Assembly (NCBI RefSeq): GCF_001729785.1
Contig: NZ_CP017183.1
Coordinates: 62,001 to 126,000, forward strand
Length of the DNA: 64,000 nucleotides
DNA from: Enterobacter hormaechei subsp. xiangfangensis
Lineage (GTDB): Bacteria > Pseudomonadota > Gammaproteobacteria > Enterobacterales > Enterobacteriaceae
Reading direction: 5' to 3'
Shown in pieces: positions 54,333 through 64,000 of this stretch. Position 1 is the first letter of the stretch. Each line of letters begins with the position of its first letter. The translations under genes and the position numbers were made by a program. The notes under the pieces are model-generated. The model saw nothing but the letters and a program-made list of their open reading frames with translations. It had not been told where the DNA came from and ran no database searches.

Positions 54333-55066
54333 ACAGACTCAGAAAATGGTTACCTGGCGTAGGGCTATCTCTCTTCAGCCTGTCCGCCTTATGCGCAAGC
54401 GTCGTTACCGTGCATCAGCCGGGCAAAACGTGGTCTGCTGAACCGGCTGATACGCTCTCCCGGCTGGTCACCCAGCCGCAGCTGAACAACGTCTGGTGGC
54501 AGGGGGCTGTCATCGCAACCCCTTCCGCCACGCTGCGCGCGCAACAGACGCAACAGCAGGTGCTGGCGTCGCTTTCAGCCTGGCAGAATCGCGCCGATGA
54601 CGAGCGGATCGCGACCATTCGCGCTGTCGCTGCACAGATCCGCTCCCTGCGGATCGTCGGGCGGCAGTTTGTCAGCCTCGACCCAGATGCCGTGCGTACC
54701 GACGCCCGCGGCGATCGCTCCCTTGAGGGCCGTTACGATCTGTGGCTCTCTCCTGCGCCCCGTACCGTCACGCTGATGGGGGCGGTCGTCACGCCGGGGA
54801 AACGGGCCTGGCGACCGGGCGCAAGCATCCGGGACTACTTACAGGGGCAGTTGCGGCTGGCCGGCGCCGACAGGAATAACGTAACCGTTATCGATCCTGA
54901 CGGCAGTACGGTTGTTGCGCCGGTGGCGTACTGGAACGCACGCCATATTGAAGCAGAGCCGGGCGCTGTTCTGTGGGTGGGGTTTGATCCCCGGGCGGTA
55001 CCGGACGATTTTACCGGTCTGAATGAGCAAATCGTTGCGCTCCTGACGCGGCGGATACCTGACTGA
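54329..55066 (+). CDS. gfcC: GfcC-like periplasmic capsule-assembly protein
   Basis: A 245-residue periplasmic protein (E. coli GfcC about 248) with a signal peptide ending near ALCA. GfcC consists of two SLBB-like ubiquitin-fold domains and a C-terminal amphipathic helix; matching stretches are '[19 protein letters not shown]' and '[18 protein letters not shown]', and the last 25 residues can form such a helix. It probably interacts with the outer-membrane components. It overlaps both neighbours (4 bp with gfcB, 1 bp with gfcD). Confidence 0.9.
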   Translation: MNRLRKWLPGVGLSLFSLSALCASVVTVHQPGKTWSAEPADTLSRLVTQPQLNNVWWQGAVIATPSATLRAQQTQQQVLASLSAWQNRADDERIATIRAVAAQIRSLRIVGRQFVSLDPDAVRTDARGDRSLEGRYDLWLSPAPRTVTLMGAVVTPGKRAWRPGASIRDYLQGQLRLAGADRNNVTVIDPDGSTVVAPVAYWNARHIEAEPGAVLWVGFDPRAVPDDFTGLNEQIVALLTRRIPD

Positions 55067-57159
55067 TGAACAAACTTTTTTTACTGAGCGGCCTTGCTCT
55101 GGCGATCTCTTCTGCCTGCCACGCGGAGCTGCGTACCTGGCCCGATCCGACCGGACCGTCACAGTCCGATTTTGGCGGCACCGGCCTGATGCAAATGCCC
55201 GACGCGCGCTTTGGCCGGGAAGGGGAATTCAGCGTCAACTACCGCGATAACAACCAGTACCGTTTTTACTCCTCTTCGGTCGTGCTCTTCCCGTGGCTGG
55301 AAGGGACAATTCGCTATACCGACGTCCGCACCCGTAAATACAGCAGCGACGAGGATTTCAGCGGTGATCAAAGCTACAAGGATAAGTCGTTCGACTTTAA
55401 AGTTCGTCTGTGGGAAGAGGACTATAGCCTGCCGCAGGTGGCGCTCGGCAAGCGTGATATTGCAGGCACCGGCCTGTTCGATGGTGAATATCTGGTTGCC
55501 AGTAAAATGGCCGGACCGGTCGATTTTACCTTTGGAATAGCCTGGGGATATCCCGGTAATAGCGACAACGTGGGTAACCCGCTTTGCCATGACAACAATA
55601 AGTATTGCACCCGCGGCGAGTCGCATGATGCCGGAGATATCAGCTTTAGCGATATGTTTCGTGGTCCGGCGTCTCTGTTTGGCGGCCTCCAGTATCAGAC
55701 GCCCTGGCAGCCCCTGCGCCTGAAGCTTGAGTATGACGGCAACAATTATGCCGATGATTTTGCCGGCTCCATTAAGCAGTCGAGCCATATTAACGTGGGG
55801 GCGGTCTATCGCGTTGCCGACTGGGCCGATCTCAACCTCAGCTACGAGCGCGGCAATACGCTGATGTTTGGCTTCACCCTGCGGACCAACTTTAACGACC
55901 TGCGCCCCGCGCTGCGTGATAACCCGAAACCGGCCTGGCAACCGGCACCGGCAGGCGAGACGCTGGACTATACCTCTGCGGCGAACCAGCTCACCGCGCT
56001 TAAGTACAACGCAGGCTTCGATGCGCCGGAGATCCTTCAGCACGGCAATACCTTATACATGACCGGCGAACAGTATCGCTATCGCGATCCGCGCGAAGCG
56101 GTGGATCGTGCCAACCGTATTCTGATCAATAACCTGCCCGACGGGGTCGACACGATCGCTATCACCCAGCAGCGTGATCATCTGCCGCTCGTCACGACGC
56201 AAACCGATGTCGCCAGCCTGCGCAAACAGTTGGCGGGGCAGCCGCTCGGCCAGGAGGAGGCGCTCAGGCAGCAGCGCGTCGAGCCTGTGGATACCACAGC
56301 ATTCGGGCGTGGCTACCGTATTCGCGCCGATCGCTTCAGCTACAGCGTTAAACCGACGCTGGCGCAGTCGCTGGGCGGTCCGGAAGATTTCTATATGTTC
56401 CAGGTGGGGGTGATGGCCAGCGCCAGCTACTGGCTGACCGATCGTCTGCTGCTCGACGGCGGCGTGTTCGCCAACCTCTATAACAACTACGACAAGTTCA
56501 AATCCTCGCTACTTCCCGCTGACTCCAGCCTGCCGCGCGTCAGAACCCATATTCGCGATTATGTCAGCAATGACGTCTACATCAACAACTTACAAGCCAA
56601 CTATGTCGATGCGCTGGGGAACGGCTTCTATGCCCAGATTTATGGCGGCTACCTCGAAACCATGTACGGCGGCGTGGGAGCAGAGGCGCTCTGGCGCCCG
56701 CTGGATAGCGACTGGGCGCTGGGCGTGGATGCGAATTACGTCAAGCAGCGCGACTGGGACGACATGATGCGCTTCACCGACTACAGCGTGCCAACCGGAT
56801 TTATCACCGCCTACTGGAACCCGGCGAAGCTCAACAGTGTGCTAATGAAGCTGAGCGTCGGGCAGTACCTGGCGAAGGATAAAGGCGCCACCCTCGACGT
56901 CGCGAAGCGATTCGACAGCGGCGTGACGGTAGGCGTCTGGGCGGCGCTGACCAACGTCTCGAAAGAGGATTATGGCGAAGGTGGCTTTAGCAAAGGCTTC
57001 TACATCTCGATCCCGCTTGATCTGATGACGATCGGCCCAAATCGCAACCGGGCGGTGGTCTCGTGGACGCCTCTCACGCGTGATGGCGGCCAGATGTTAG
57101 GCCGTAAATATCAGCTCTATGACATGACGTCAGAACGCGAAACCCCGGTAGGGCAGTAG
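55066..57159 (+). CDS. gfcD: GfcD-like outer-membrane beta-barrel protein (YjbH family)
   Basis: A 697-residue protein (E. coli GfcD about 698) with a signal peptide (ending ACHA) and '[20 protein letters not shown]' at the mature start, the hallmark of the YjbH family. The rest is aromatic-rich beta-strand sequence, in accord with one or two outer-membrane barrels. It is required with GfcA-C for group 4 capsule, and may form part of the export path at the surface. It overlaps gfcC by one base. Confidence 0.9.
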   Translation: MNKLFLLSGLALAISSACHAELRTWPDPTGPSQSDFGGTGLMQMPDARFGREGEFSVNYRDNNQYRFYSSSVVLFPWLEGTIRYTDVRTRKYSSDEDFSGDQSYKDKSFDFKVRLWEEDYSLPQVALGKRDIAGTGLFDGEYLVASKMAGPVDFTFGIAWGYPGNSDNVGNPLCHDNNKYCTRGESHDAGDISFSDMFRGPASLFGGLQYQTPWQPLRLKLEYDGNNYADDFAGSIKQSSHINVGAVYRVADWADLNLSYERGNTLMFGFTLRTNFNDLRPALRDNPKPAWQPAPAGETLDYTSAANQLTALKYNAGFDAPEILQHGNTLYMTGEQYRYRDPREAVDRANRILINNLPDGVDTIAITQQRDHLPLVTTQTDVASLRKQLAGQPLGQEEALRQQRVEPVDTTAFGRGYRIRADRFSYSVKPTLAQSLGGPEDFYMFQVGVMASASYWLTDRLLLDGGVFANLYNNYDKFKSSLLPADSSLPRVRTHIRDYVSNDVYINNLQANYVDALGNGFYAQIYGGYLETMYGGVGAEALWRPLDSDWALGVDANYVKQRDWDDMMRFTDYSVPTGFITAYWNPAKLNSVLMKLSVGQYLAKDKGATLDVAKRFDSGVTVGVWAALTNVSKEDYGEGGFSKGFYISIPLDLMTIGPNRNRAVVSWTPLTRDGGQMLGRKYQLYDMTSERETPVGQ

Positions 57160-57202
57160 TACCGGATGAAACAGGCATTACTTAACCAGATGATTTTCCT
57201 GA

Positions 57203-58336
57203 ATGAAAAACGTTAAATTTTCCGTGCTGGCGTTGGCTATGATGGCGTTAAGCGGTTGTACTATCGTACCGGGCCAGGGACTTAGCAACCAGGGCAAAGA
57301 TATTATCGATCTGCCTGACAGCAATTACGATCTGAATAAGATGGTCAACGTCTATCCCCTCACGCCGGGGCTGGTGGAGCAGTTGCTGCCTGGCAAAGTC
57401 GACTCCCGCGCGAATCCTGAACTGGATCGCCAGCTTCAGAACTACCAATATTGCATCGGCGTCGGCGACGTGCTGATGGTTACCGTCTGGGACCACCCGG
57501 AGCTGACCACCCCCGCAGGTCAGTACCGCAGCGCCAGCGATACGGGCAACTGGGTGAATGCCGATGGCACGATCTTCTACCCCTATATCGGCAAAATCCG
57601 CGTCGTCGGCAAAACGCTGGCCCAGGTGCGCGATGAGATCGCCGCCCGGCTGGACTCGGTGATTGAGAGCCCGCAGGTGGATGTCAGCGTCGCGGCATTC
57701 CGCTCGCAAAAAGCCTACGTGACGGGCGAAGTGGCTAAGTCGGGCCAGCAGCCCATCACCAACATTCCGCTGACGATAATGGATGCGATCAATGCGGCTG
57801 GCGGCCTGACATCTGAGGCGGACTGGCGCCATGTGGTGCTGACCCACAACGGCCAGGACACGCACATTTCGCTCTACGCGCTGATGCAGCGCGGCGATCT
57901 CACCCAGAACAAACTCCTCTATCCGGGCGATATTCTCTTCATTCCCCGTAATGACGACCTGAAAGTGTTTGTCATGGGCGAGGTGGGTAAACAGAGCACC
58001 CTGAAGATGGACCGTAGCGGCATGACGCTGGCGGAAGCGCTGGGTAATGCACAGGGCGTGAATCAGGATATGGCCGACGCCACCGGAATCTTTGTGATTC
58101 GTCCGTTGCAGGGCAAGCAGAACGGCAAAATCGCCAACGTCTACCAGCTTAACGCCCGGGATGCCACCGCGATGGTGTTGAGCACCGAATTTCAGCTTGA
58201 GCCTTACGACATCGTCTATGTCACCACCGCGCCGCTGGTGCGCTGGAACCGCGTGATCTCTCAGCTTGTGCCGACCATTACCGGCGTACATGACCTGACT
58301 GAAACAGGGAGATATATCAGAACATGGCCAAACTAA
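57203..58336 (+). CDS. gfcE: GfcE outer-membrane polysaccharide export lipoprotein (Wza homologue)
   Basis: A 377-residue Wza-type OPX protein (E. coli GfcE 379), forming the octameric export channel for capsule. The lipobox is LSGC with Cys19. The polysaccharide-export motif '[19 protein letters not shown]' and SLBB repeats ('[18 protein letters not shown]', '[15 protein letters not shown]') precede the C-terminal amphipathic helix that crosses the outer membrane ('[15 protein letters not shown]'). It overlaps etp by 13 bp. Confidence 0.94.
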   Translation: MKNVKFSVLALAMMALSGCTIVPGQGLSNQGKDIIDLPDSNYDLNKMVNVYPLTPGLVEQLLPGKVDSRANPELDRQLQNYQYCIGVGDVLMVTVWDHPELTTPAGQYRSASDTGNWVNADGTIFYPYIGKIRVVGKTLAQVRDEIAARLDSVIESPQVDVSVAAFRSQKAYVTGEVAKSGQQPITNIPLTIMDAINAAGGLTSEADWRHVVLTHNGQDTHISLYALMQRGDLTQNKLLYPGDILFIPRNDDLKVFVMGEVGKQSTLKMDRSGMTLAEALGNAQGVNQDMADATGIFVIRPLQGKQNGKIANVYQLNARDATAMVLSTEFQLEPYDIVYVTTAPLVRWNRVISQLVPTITGVHDLTETGRYIRTWPN

Positions 58337-58767
58337 CGTTTAACGCCATCCTGGTGATCTGTACCGGCAATATCTGCCGCTCCCCCATTGGGGAACGGCT
58401 GCTGCGCCGGCTGCTTCCCGCTGCCCGGGTCGATTCAGCGGGAACGTGTGGCCTGGAAGGGCGCACCGCCGATTCACAGGCGACAGAGATCGCCGCCGAA
58501 CGCGGCACCCTGCTTGAGGGCCACGTGGCGCGCAGGCTCACCCCCGCCATGGTGCGCGACTACGATCTGATTCTGGCGATGGAGCTGGAACATATCGAGC
58601 AGGTCACGGCTATCGCACCGGAGGCGCGCGGCAAAATGATGCTCTTTGGTCACTGGACGGGCAGAAAAGAGATCCCGGACCCCTACCGTAAAAACCGGGA
58701 CGCATTTGAATATGTTTATGGGCTGCTGGAGCAGGCCAGTCTGGAATGGGCGAAACGGCTCAGTTAA
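58324..58767 (+). CDS. etp: Low-molecular-weight protein-tyrosine phosphatase Etp
   Basis: A 147-residue phosphatase (E. coli Etp 148) that dephosphorylates the kinase Etk. The P-loop signature C(X)5R is 'CTGNICRS' with Cys13 and Arg19, and the general-acid Asp is in 'IPDPYRKN'. It is encoded between the export channel and its cognate kinase, the standard order in gfc, wza and amsI-type operons. Confidence 0.95.
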   Translation: MAKLTFNAILVICTGNICRSPIGERLLRRLLPAARVDSAGTCGLEGRTADSQATEIAAERGTLLEGHVARRLTPAMVRDYDLILAMELEHIEQVTAIAPEARGKMMLFGHWTGRKEIPDPYRKNRDAFEYVYGLLEQASLEWAKRLS

Positions 58768-58789
58768 TCACACGGGATAGTTACGTTTT

Positions 58790-60967
58790 ATGTCAACAAA
58801 TAACCTTCACGCCCATGATGCGTCTGCCGCGAATAACGAGATCGATCTTGTGCGCCTGTTGGGTGAGCTGCTCGACCACCGAAAATTCATTCTCATCCTT
58901 ACCGCGCTGTTCACGCTGGTGGCCCTGCTTTATGCGCTCTTTGCCACACCGGTTTATCAGGCCGATGCGCTGATACAGGTGGAACAGAAGCAGGGCAACG
59001 CGCTACTCAGTAACCTTAGCGAGTTCATCCCTGACTCCTCGCCGGAGTCGGCACCGGAGCTTCAGCTTCTCCAGTCGCGCATGATCCTCGGTAAAACGAT
59101 TGATGACCTTAACCTGCGCACGCAGGTAAGTGAAAACTATTTTCCCCTTGTCGGACGCGGCTGGGCGCGGCTCACCGGCCAACAGCCTGGCATCGTCGAT
59201 ATCCGTATGCTCAATCTTCCCCCTGTCGCGGGCCGGGCGCAAAAGCTGACGCTGACCGTCGGCGAGAAGGGCCACTATCAGCTGGAAGGCGATAATGTGA
59301 CGTTACAGGGCGTTGTGGGACAACCCCTGAGCGCGGCGAATATCGCCATTACCATTGCCGATATCCAGGCGAAGCCGGGTACGCAATTTACGATTACACA
59401 GCAGAGTGAGCTGGAGGCCATTGACGCGCTACAGCTGCGTTTTTCCGTGAGCGAGCGCAGCAAGGACAGCGGGATGCTTGGCCTGACCATCACGGGGGAA
59501 GACCCCGACGAGATGGCTCGCGTGCTTAACTGCATCGCCGACAACTATTTACAACAGAACGTGGCTCGCCAGGCGGCGCAGGATGCGAAAAGCCTGCAAT
59601 TTTTGAAGCAGCAGCTTCCGCAGGTGCGCAGCGAGCTGGACCAGGCCGAGGAGAAGCTCAACCGCTATCGCCAGCAAAACGACTCCGTTGACCTGAACCT
59701 GGAGGCAAAAGCGGTGCTGGAGCAGATTGTAAATGCGGACAATCAGCTCAATGAACTGACCTTCCGGGAAGCGGAAATTTCGCAGCTCTACAAAAAAGAT
59801 CACCCCACCTACCGGGCGCTGATTGAGAAACGGCAGACGCTGGAGCAGGAAAAAAACCGCCTGAATAAACGGGTATCGTCCATGCCGTCAACCCAGCAGG
59901 AGGTGTTGCGCCTGAGCCGTGATGTGGAGTCGGGACGCGTTATCTACCAGCAGCTGCTTAACCGCGAACAGGAGCTGAGCATCGCCCGGTCGAGCGCAAT
60001 TGGTAACGTCCGCATTATCGATCCGGCCGTGACCCGGCCGCAGCCAGTCAAGCCGAAAAAAGCGCTGGTCGTCGTTCTGGGGGTTCTCCTGGGTCTGTTC
60101 GTCTCTGCGGGCTGGATCCTGGCGCGCAGTATGCTGCGTATGGGCATTGAAACGCCGGAGCAGCTGGAGGAGCATGGGATTAACGTCTATGCCACCGTAC
60201 CGCTGTCAGAATGGCTGGCTAAAAAGATGCGTTTGCGTAAAAAAGACTTTATGTCCCCAGGGCTGCGCCATAAGACCAAACATATCCCCTTCCTGGCGGC
60301 GGATAATCCGGTCGATCTCTCCGTGGAGGCGATTCGCGGCCTGCGCACCAGTCTGCATTTTGCGATGATGGAGTCAGCGAACAATATACTGATGATCTCT
60401 GGCGCCACGCCTGACAGCGGTAAAACCTTTGTCAGCAGTACCCTGGCGGCCGTCGTGGCGCAGGCGGGCCAGAAAGTGCTCTATATTGATGCGGATATGC
60501 GTCGCGGGTATGCCCATGATCTGTTTAAGCTCGACAATACCTGCGGCTTGTCGGAGATGTTGTCCGGTAAGGCGGAGTATACCCAGGGCGTTCAGACATT
60601 CGATAAAGGCGGGTTCGATACCATCGTGCGCGGGCAGATCCCTCCTAATCCGGCGGAGCTTCTGATGCATACGCGTTTCCAGCAGCTGCTGGACTGGGCG
60701 AATGAACGCTACGATCTGGTGATTATCGATACGCCACCGATCCTGGCGGTCACCGACGCGGCGGTTGTCGGCCGTCGCGCAGGCACCACGCTGCTGGTCG
60801 CCCGCTTCGGGATGAACAGCGTGAAGGAGATGCTGGTCTGTGTACAGCGTCTGGAGCAGAGTGGCGTCAATACCAAAGGGGTGATTCTCAACGGCGTCGT
60901 TAAGCGGGCAAGCAACGCTTACGGCTACGGCTATCATCACTACGGTTACAACTACTCGAGTAACTGA
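58790..60967 (+). CDS. etk: Tyrosine-protein kinase Etk (Wzc homologue)
   Basis: A 725-residue BY-kinase (E. coli Etk 726) controlling capsule polymerisation and export. An N-terminal Wzz domain with membrane helix (about 33-53), a periplasmic part with coiled coil, a second helix (about 422-445) and a cytoplasmic kinase follow in order. Walker A 'SGATPDSGKTF' (about 538-548), Walker A-prime 'LYIDADMRRG' and Walker B 'LVIIDTPPIL' are intact. The C terminus is a six-tyrosine cluster ('AYGYGYHHYGYNY') for autophosphorylation. Confidence 0.96.
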   Translation: MSTNNLHAHDASAANNEIDLVRLLGELLDHRKFILILTALFTLVALLYALFATPVYQADALIQVEQKQGNALLSNLSEFIPDSSPESAPELQLLQSRMILGKTIDDLNLRTQVSENYFPLVGRGWARLTGQQPGIVDIRMLNLPPVAGRAQKLTLTVGEKGHYQLEGDNVTLQGVVGQPLSAANIAITIADIQAKPGTQFTITQQSELEAIDALQLRFSVSERSKDSGMLGLTITGEDPDEMARVLNCIADNYLQQNVARQAAQDAKSLQFLKQQLPQVRSELDQAEEKLNRYRQQNDSVDLNLEAKAVLEQIVNADNQLNELTFREAEISQLYKKDHPTYRALIEKRQTLEQEKNRLNKRVSSMPSTQQEVLRLSRDVESGRVIYQQLLNREQELSIARSSAIGNVRIIDPAVTRPQPVKPKKALVVVLGVLLGLFVSAGWILARSMLRMGIETPEQLEEHGINVYATVPLSEWLAKKMRLRKKDFMSPGLRHKTKHIPFLAADNPVDLSVEAIRGLRTSLHFAMMESANNILMISGATPDSGKTFVSSTLAAVVAQAGQKVLYIDADMRRGYAHDLFKLDNTCGLSEMLSGKAEYTQGVQTFDKGGFDTIVRGQIPPNPAELLMHTRFQQLLDWANERYDLVIIDTPPILAVTDAAVVGRRAGTTLLVARFGMNSVKEMLVCVQRLEQSGVNTKGVILNGVVKRASNAYGYGYHHYGYNYSSN

Positions 60968-60993
60968 TTATCCGGCGCCTGCCCGTTCTGACA

Positions 60994-61611
60994 TTAATGC
61001 GCATTGTGTTTGTAATGAAAAACGGGCAGGCCCAGCTTCAGGCGCAATGCCAGCATACGCGCGGTGAAGCCAAACAGCAGGGTGGAGATAACCACCACAT
61101 CGTGGCTGGTGACATAGTGCTGCAAGGCGACGTAAAGCACTGCCGCAGCAAAGGAGATGCCGGCATACAGTTCCTTCTGGAAAACCAGCGGGATACGTTT
61201 GCAGAACATATCCCGCAGCACCCCGCCAAACACGCCCGTGATCACGGCAGCAATGGTGGCGATAACCGGGCCTTCACTCATATCGAGAGCGATTTGTGCG
61301 CCAATGATGGAAAAAACAATCAGCCCAAGCGCATCCAGCACCAGGAACACGCGGCGCAGATGAGGCATCACCGGGGCCACAATCGTGGTTAGCACGGCTG
61401 CCGTTGCCACGATAATGACGTACTCAGGGTTTTTTACCCAGCCGAGCGGATAATGGCCAAGCAGGATATCGCGTACGGACCCGCCGCCGAGCGCGGTGGC
61501 TGTGGCAATGATAATCACGCCGAAGGTGTCCATACGGCGACGTCCGGCAGCGAGCGCGCCGGTCATGGCTTCTGCGGTAATGCCAATAAGATAAAGAATG
61601 TGAAGCAGCAT
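60994..61611 (-). CDS. yicG: YicG inner-membrane protein (UPF0126/TRIC-like)
   Basis: A 205-residue membrane protein with about seven helices in two similar halves, each with the glycine-rich motif of the UPF0126/TRIC family ('[16 protein letters not shown]' and '[18 protein letters not shown]'). It is the E. coli YicG orthologue (205). Family members conduct cations or transport small solutes; no substrate is certain. The gene converges with the end of etk. Confidence 0.94.
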   Translation of the reverse strand: MLLHILYLIGITAEAMTGALAAGRRRMDTFGVIIIATATALGGGSVRDILLGHYPLGWVKNPEYVIIVATAAVLTTIVAPVMPHLRRVFLVLDALGLIVFSIIGAQIALDMSEGPVIATIAAVITGVFGGVLRDMFCKRIPLVFQKELYAGISFAAAVLYVALQHYVTSHDVVVISTLLFGFTARMLALRLKLGLPVFHYKHNAH

Positions 61612-61771
61612 AAACCCTCCGGAATGAAGAGAAGGAGATTAGCGATTTGTGCGGAAGATCACGATTGAGATTTTCTAAGGTGAGGGGGTTTGCCCTACAG
61701 AAAATTATCAACGCATGCCAGGCAGGCTTGATATAAGGCGGGATAGAAAGGAAGTAGGGCTAAGAAAGGAT

Positions 61772-61810
61772 TAGAAAAAGTAATGGGTGGTATGCGAGGC
61801 AATACCACCC
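61772..61810 (-). terminator. Intrinsic terminator after yicC
   Basis: GGGTGGTAT / ATACCACCC form a perfect 9-bp stem with an 8-nt loop. On the minus strand it begins 9 bp after the yicC stop and is followed by ATTACTTTTTCTAATCC, which supplies the T run. Confidence 0.78.
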
Positions 61811-61819
61811 TGAAAGGAA

Positions 61820-62683
61820 TTACTCGATATTCTGGATCTGCTCGCGCATCTGCTCAATCAGGACCTTCAGTTCAATCGCTGAATTGGTTACCTCTGCATT
61901 GATAGACTTAGACGCCAGCGTGTTCGACTCGCGATTGAACTCCTGCATCATAAAGTCGAGACGGCGGCCTACCGCTTCTTTCTTCTTCAGAATGTTGTAG
62001 GTCTCTTTAACGTGCGCTTCCAGACGATCCAGCTCTTCAGCCACGTCCACACGCTGCGCCATCAGCACCAGCTCTTGTTCCAGACGGTTGTTTTCCAGCT
62101 GGACTTCCGCCTCTTCCAGTTTGGCGACAAGACGCTCACGCTGCCATTGCAGCACTTCTGGCATATGAGCGCGCACTTTAGCGACTTCGGCGCTCACGCC
62201 CTCAAGGCGTTGCTCAATCATCGCTTTCAGCGCCTGGCCTTCGGTTTCGCGGGCAACGATAAAGTCGTCCAGCGTGCCGTCGAGTGCAGCCAGGATCTCA
62301 GCGGTAATCGCGTCCAGATCCTGCTCTCCGGCGGCCATCACGCCAGGCCAGCGCAGAATATCAACCGGGTTGATCTCGCCTTCATCGCTTTGCATTTTGA
62401 CCCAGTTCGCCGCATTAACCAGCTGTTTTGCCAACTTTTCGTTCAGGATCAGTTCGCCCTGTGCACTGGCATCAGGCTCAAAACGCAGGTTACATTCCAC
62501 TTTCCCGCGGGTCAGACGCGTACGGATACGCTCACGCACCACAGGCTCCAGGCTGCGGAACTGTTCCGGCATACGGAAATACGTTTCCAGATAGCGCTGG
62601 TTTACCGAGCGCATTTCCCAGGTAGCGCTACCCCAGCTACCCTTGATTTCACGCCGGGCGTAGGCGGTCATACTGCGGATCAT
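61820..62683 (-). CDS. yicC: YicC-family protein (reported endoribonuclease)
   Basis: A 287-residue cytoplasmic protein, nearly identical to E. coli YicC (287). Conserved blocks are 'MIRSMTAYARREIKG' with 'SVNQRYLETYFRMPEQFR', and the C-terminal 'RRLDFMMQEFNRESNTLASK'. YicC has been reported to act as an endoribonuclease affecting small RNAs such as RyhB. The start is ATG 62683, as in E. coli; an ATG two codons earlier overlaps the likely ribosome binding site. Divergent from rph. Confidence 0.95.
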   Translation of the reverse strand: MIRSMTAYARREIKGSWGSATWEMRSVNQRYLETYFRMPEQFRSLEPVVRERIRTRLTRGKVECNLRFEPDASAQGELILNEKLAKQLVNAANWVKMQSDEGEINPVDILRWPGVMAAGEQDLDAITAEILAALDGTLDDFIVARETEGQALKAMIEQRLEGVSAEVAKVRAHMPEVLQWQRERLVAKLEEAEVQLENNRLEQELVLMAQRVDVAEELDRLEAHVKETYNILKKKEAVGRRLDFMMQEFNRESNTLASKSINAEVTNSAIELKVLIEQMREQIQNIE

Positions 62684-62766
62684 AGACATTCCCGTTTTTA
62701 AAGGAGAGATGGGGGGATTATAGCTTTCAGGGGCTTCTCAGGATAGGAATAAGCGTCCTTTATCCG

Positions 62767-62772
62767 TATAAT
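62767..62772 (+). promoter_or_regulatory. Candidate -10 of the rph-pyrE promoter
   Basis: A perfect TATAAT lies 36 bp before the rph start in the yicC-rph divergent gap. The -35 at 17 bp spacing is poor (TAGGAA), so assignment rests on the -10 alone. Confidence 0.45.
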
Positions 62773-62808
62773 GCGCAGCCACATTCGTTTCAAGCCGGAG
62801 AATCCATC

Positions 62809-63525
62809 ATGCGTCCAGCAGGTCGTAGCGCCAACCAGGTGCGTCCCGTCACCCTGACCCGTAACTATACAAAACACGCTGAAGGCTCCGTGCTGGTTGA
62901 GTTTGGTGACACCAAGGTGCTTTGCACCGCGTCCATTGAAGAGGGCGTGCCTCGCTTCCTGAAAGGTCAGGGCCAGGGGTGGATCACCGCCGAATACGGT
63001 ATGTTGCCGCGCGCAACCCATACCCGTAATGCCCGTGAAGCGGCAAAAGGTAAGCAGGGCGGCCGTACTATGGAGATTCAGCGCCTGATCGCGCGTGCGC
63101 TCCGCGCCGCGGTTGACCTGAAAACGTTGGGTGAGTTCACCATCACGCTGGACTGCGACGTGATCCAGGCCGATGGTGGCACGCGTACGGCCTCTATTAC
63201 CGGTGCCTGTGTGGCGCTGGCAGACGCCCTGAACAAGCTGGTTGCCGCCGGTAAGCTGAAAACCAACCCAATGAAAGGGATGGTTGCTGCTGTCTCCGTT
63301 GGTATCGTTAACGGCGAAGCGCTTTGCGATCTGGAATACGTTGAAGATTCTGCCGCAGAAACCGACATGAACGTGGTGATGACCGAAGATGGTCGCATCA
63401 TTGAAGTGCAGGGTACGGCAGAAGGCGAGCCATTCACCCACGAAGAACTGCTCACCTTGCTGGCGTTGGCCCGAGGGGGAATCGAATCTATTGTAGCGAC
63501 GCAGAAAGCGGCGTTAGAAAATTGA
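62809..63525 (+). CDS. rph: RNase PH
   Basis: A 238-residue phosphorolytic 3'-5' exoribonuclease that trims tRNA 3' ends. Family blocks are '[19 protein letters not shown]', '[18 protein letters not shown]' and '[19 protein letters not shown]'. The reading frame is intact to its end, unlike the frameshifted rph of E. coli K-12 MG1655. The stop lies 4 bp before the pyrE attenuator, so translation to the end of rph can affect it. Confidence 0.98.
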   Translation: MRPAGRSANQVRPVTLTRNYTKHAEGSVLVEFGDTKVLCTASIEEGVPRFLKGQGQGWITAEYGMLPRATHTRNAREAAKGKQGGRTMEIQRLIARALRAAVDLKTLGEFTITLDCDVIQADGGTRTASITGACVALADALNKLVAAGKLKTNPMKGMVAAVSVGIVNGEALCDLEYVEDSAAETDMNVVMTEDGRIIEVQGTAEGEPFTHEELLTLLALARGGIESIVATQKAALEN

Positions 63526-63529
63526 TTTT

Positions 63530-63557
63530 AAGGCGACCAATGAGTCGCCTTTTTTTT
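63530..63557 (+). terminator. pyrE attenuator
   Basis: AAGGCGAC / GTCGCCTT (8 bp, 6-nt loop) followed by a T run lies between rph and pyrE. In E. coli this attenuator lowers pyrE when UTP is plentiful, because ribosomes translating the end of rph then lag behind polymerase and let the hairpin form. The close spacing to the rph stop agrees. Confidence 0.93.
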
Positions 63558-63591
63558 GCCTGTAAGACTGAAAAGACAAAGGAGCAAATCC

Positions 63592-64000
63592 ATGAAATCG
63601 TATCAGCGCCAGTTTATTGAGTTTGCGCTTAACAAGCAGGTACTTAAGTTTGGCGAGTTCACGCTGAAATCCGGGCGTAAAAGCCCGTATTTCTTCAACG
63701 CCGGGCTGTTTAATACCGGGCGCGACCTGGCACTGTTAGGCCGCTTCTATGCCGAAGCGCTGGTGGATTCCGGGATTGATTTCGACCTGCTGTTTGGCCC
63801 CGCGTACAAAGGCATTCCAATCGCAACCACCACGGCGGTGGCGCTGGCGGAGCACCATGACCGCGACGTACCGTACTGCTTTAACCGTAAAGAAGCCAAA
63901 ACCCACGGTGAAGGCGGCAATCTGGTAGGCAGTGCGTTGCAGGGCCGCGTGATGCTGGTGGATGACGTGATCACCGCAGGTACCGCGATCCGTGAATCGA
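63592..64000 (+). CDS. pyrE: Orotate phosphoribosyltransferase, N-terminal part; runs off the window
   Basis: The first 136 codons of PyrE (normally 213), which joins orotate to PRPP to make OMP in pyrimidine synthesis. I read [20 protein letters not shown] at the start, then '[18 protein letters not shown]', '[17 protein letters not shown]', '[14 protein letters not shown]' and the PRPP-binding motif '[17 protein letters not shown]' right at the edge. AAAGGAG precedes the ATG. Expression is controlled by the attenuator upstream. Confidence 0.97.
   Translation, partial: MKSYQRQFIEFALNKQVLKFGEFTLKSGRKSPYFFNAGLFNTGRDLALLGRFYAEALVDSGIDFDLLFGPAYKGIPIATTTAVALAEHHDRDVPYCFNRKEAKTHGEGGNLVGSALQGRVMLVDDVITAGTAIRES

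Overview
The window is chromosomal DNA of an enteric bacterium, most likely Enterobacter or a close relative. The right part (about 36-64 kb) holds the block known from Escherichia coli between selC and pyrE in the same order: selC, yicJ, yicI, yicH, xanP, gltS, recG, trmH, spoT, rpoZ, gmk, ligB, yicG, yicC, rph, pyrE. The proteins are very close to the E. coli ones but not identical. An extra seven-gene capsule-export operon (gfcABCDE-etp-etk type) sits between ligB and yicG.

The left part (1-35.9 kb), beside the 3' end of tRNA-Sec (selC), is accessory. From left to right it holds: the end of a type-1-like chaperone-usher fimbrial operon (usher cut by the window edge); a ToxR/CadC-like membrane regulator with a FidL-like partner; a complete ecpABCDE-type (alpha/common pilus) operon; two small double-glycine-leader peptides with a microcin-V-type exporter (peptidase-ABC transporter, an unknown 249-residue protein and an HlyD-type adaptor); a metallo-beta-lactamase-fold enzyme with a GlxA-type regulator; a small membrane protein convergent with a DUF4225 protein; an AAA ATPase; a DUF523/DUF1722 protein; a secreted hydroxyisourate-hydrolase-like protein; an MlrA-like MerR regulator; the lipocalin blc; and a second, complete type-1-like fimbrial operon with a LuxR-type regulator. 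These are followed by a second MarT/FidL-like pair, another GlxA-type regulator, a GNAT acetyltransferase, an orphan type VI secretion module (Hcp, a Tlde1-like L,D-transpeptidase-fold effector and its probable immunity protein), a SymE toxin, and a ribbon-helix-helix protein with a DUF3800 protein next to selC. No integrase, transposase, insertion sequence or CRISPR array is visible.

Three complete or partial fimbrial systems, two membrane-bound regulator pairs, a peptide exporter, T6SS cargo and a capsule exporter make this a surface and competition region. The strongest candidate for an undescribed system is the pair of glycine-zipper peptides with 15-residue Gly-Gly leaders directly downstream of the ecp-type operon, with their own exporter and an unrecognised 249-residue protein. 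A recurring architectural theme is a stem-loop directly after a highly expressed first gene: after all three major pilins, after the two peptides (a true terminator) and after gfcA. A second unusual element is a 12-bp stem that covers the ribosome binding site of the metallo-beta-lactamase-fold gene.
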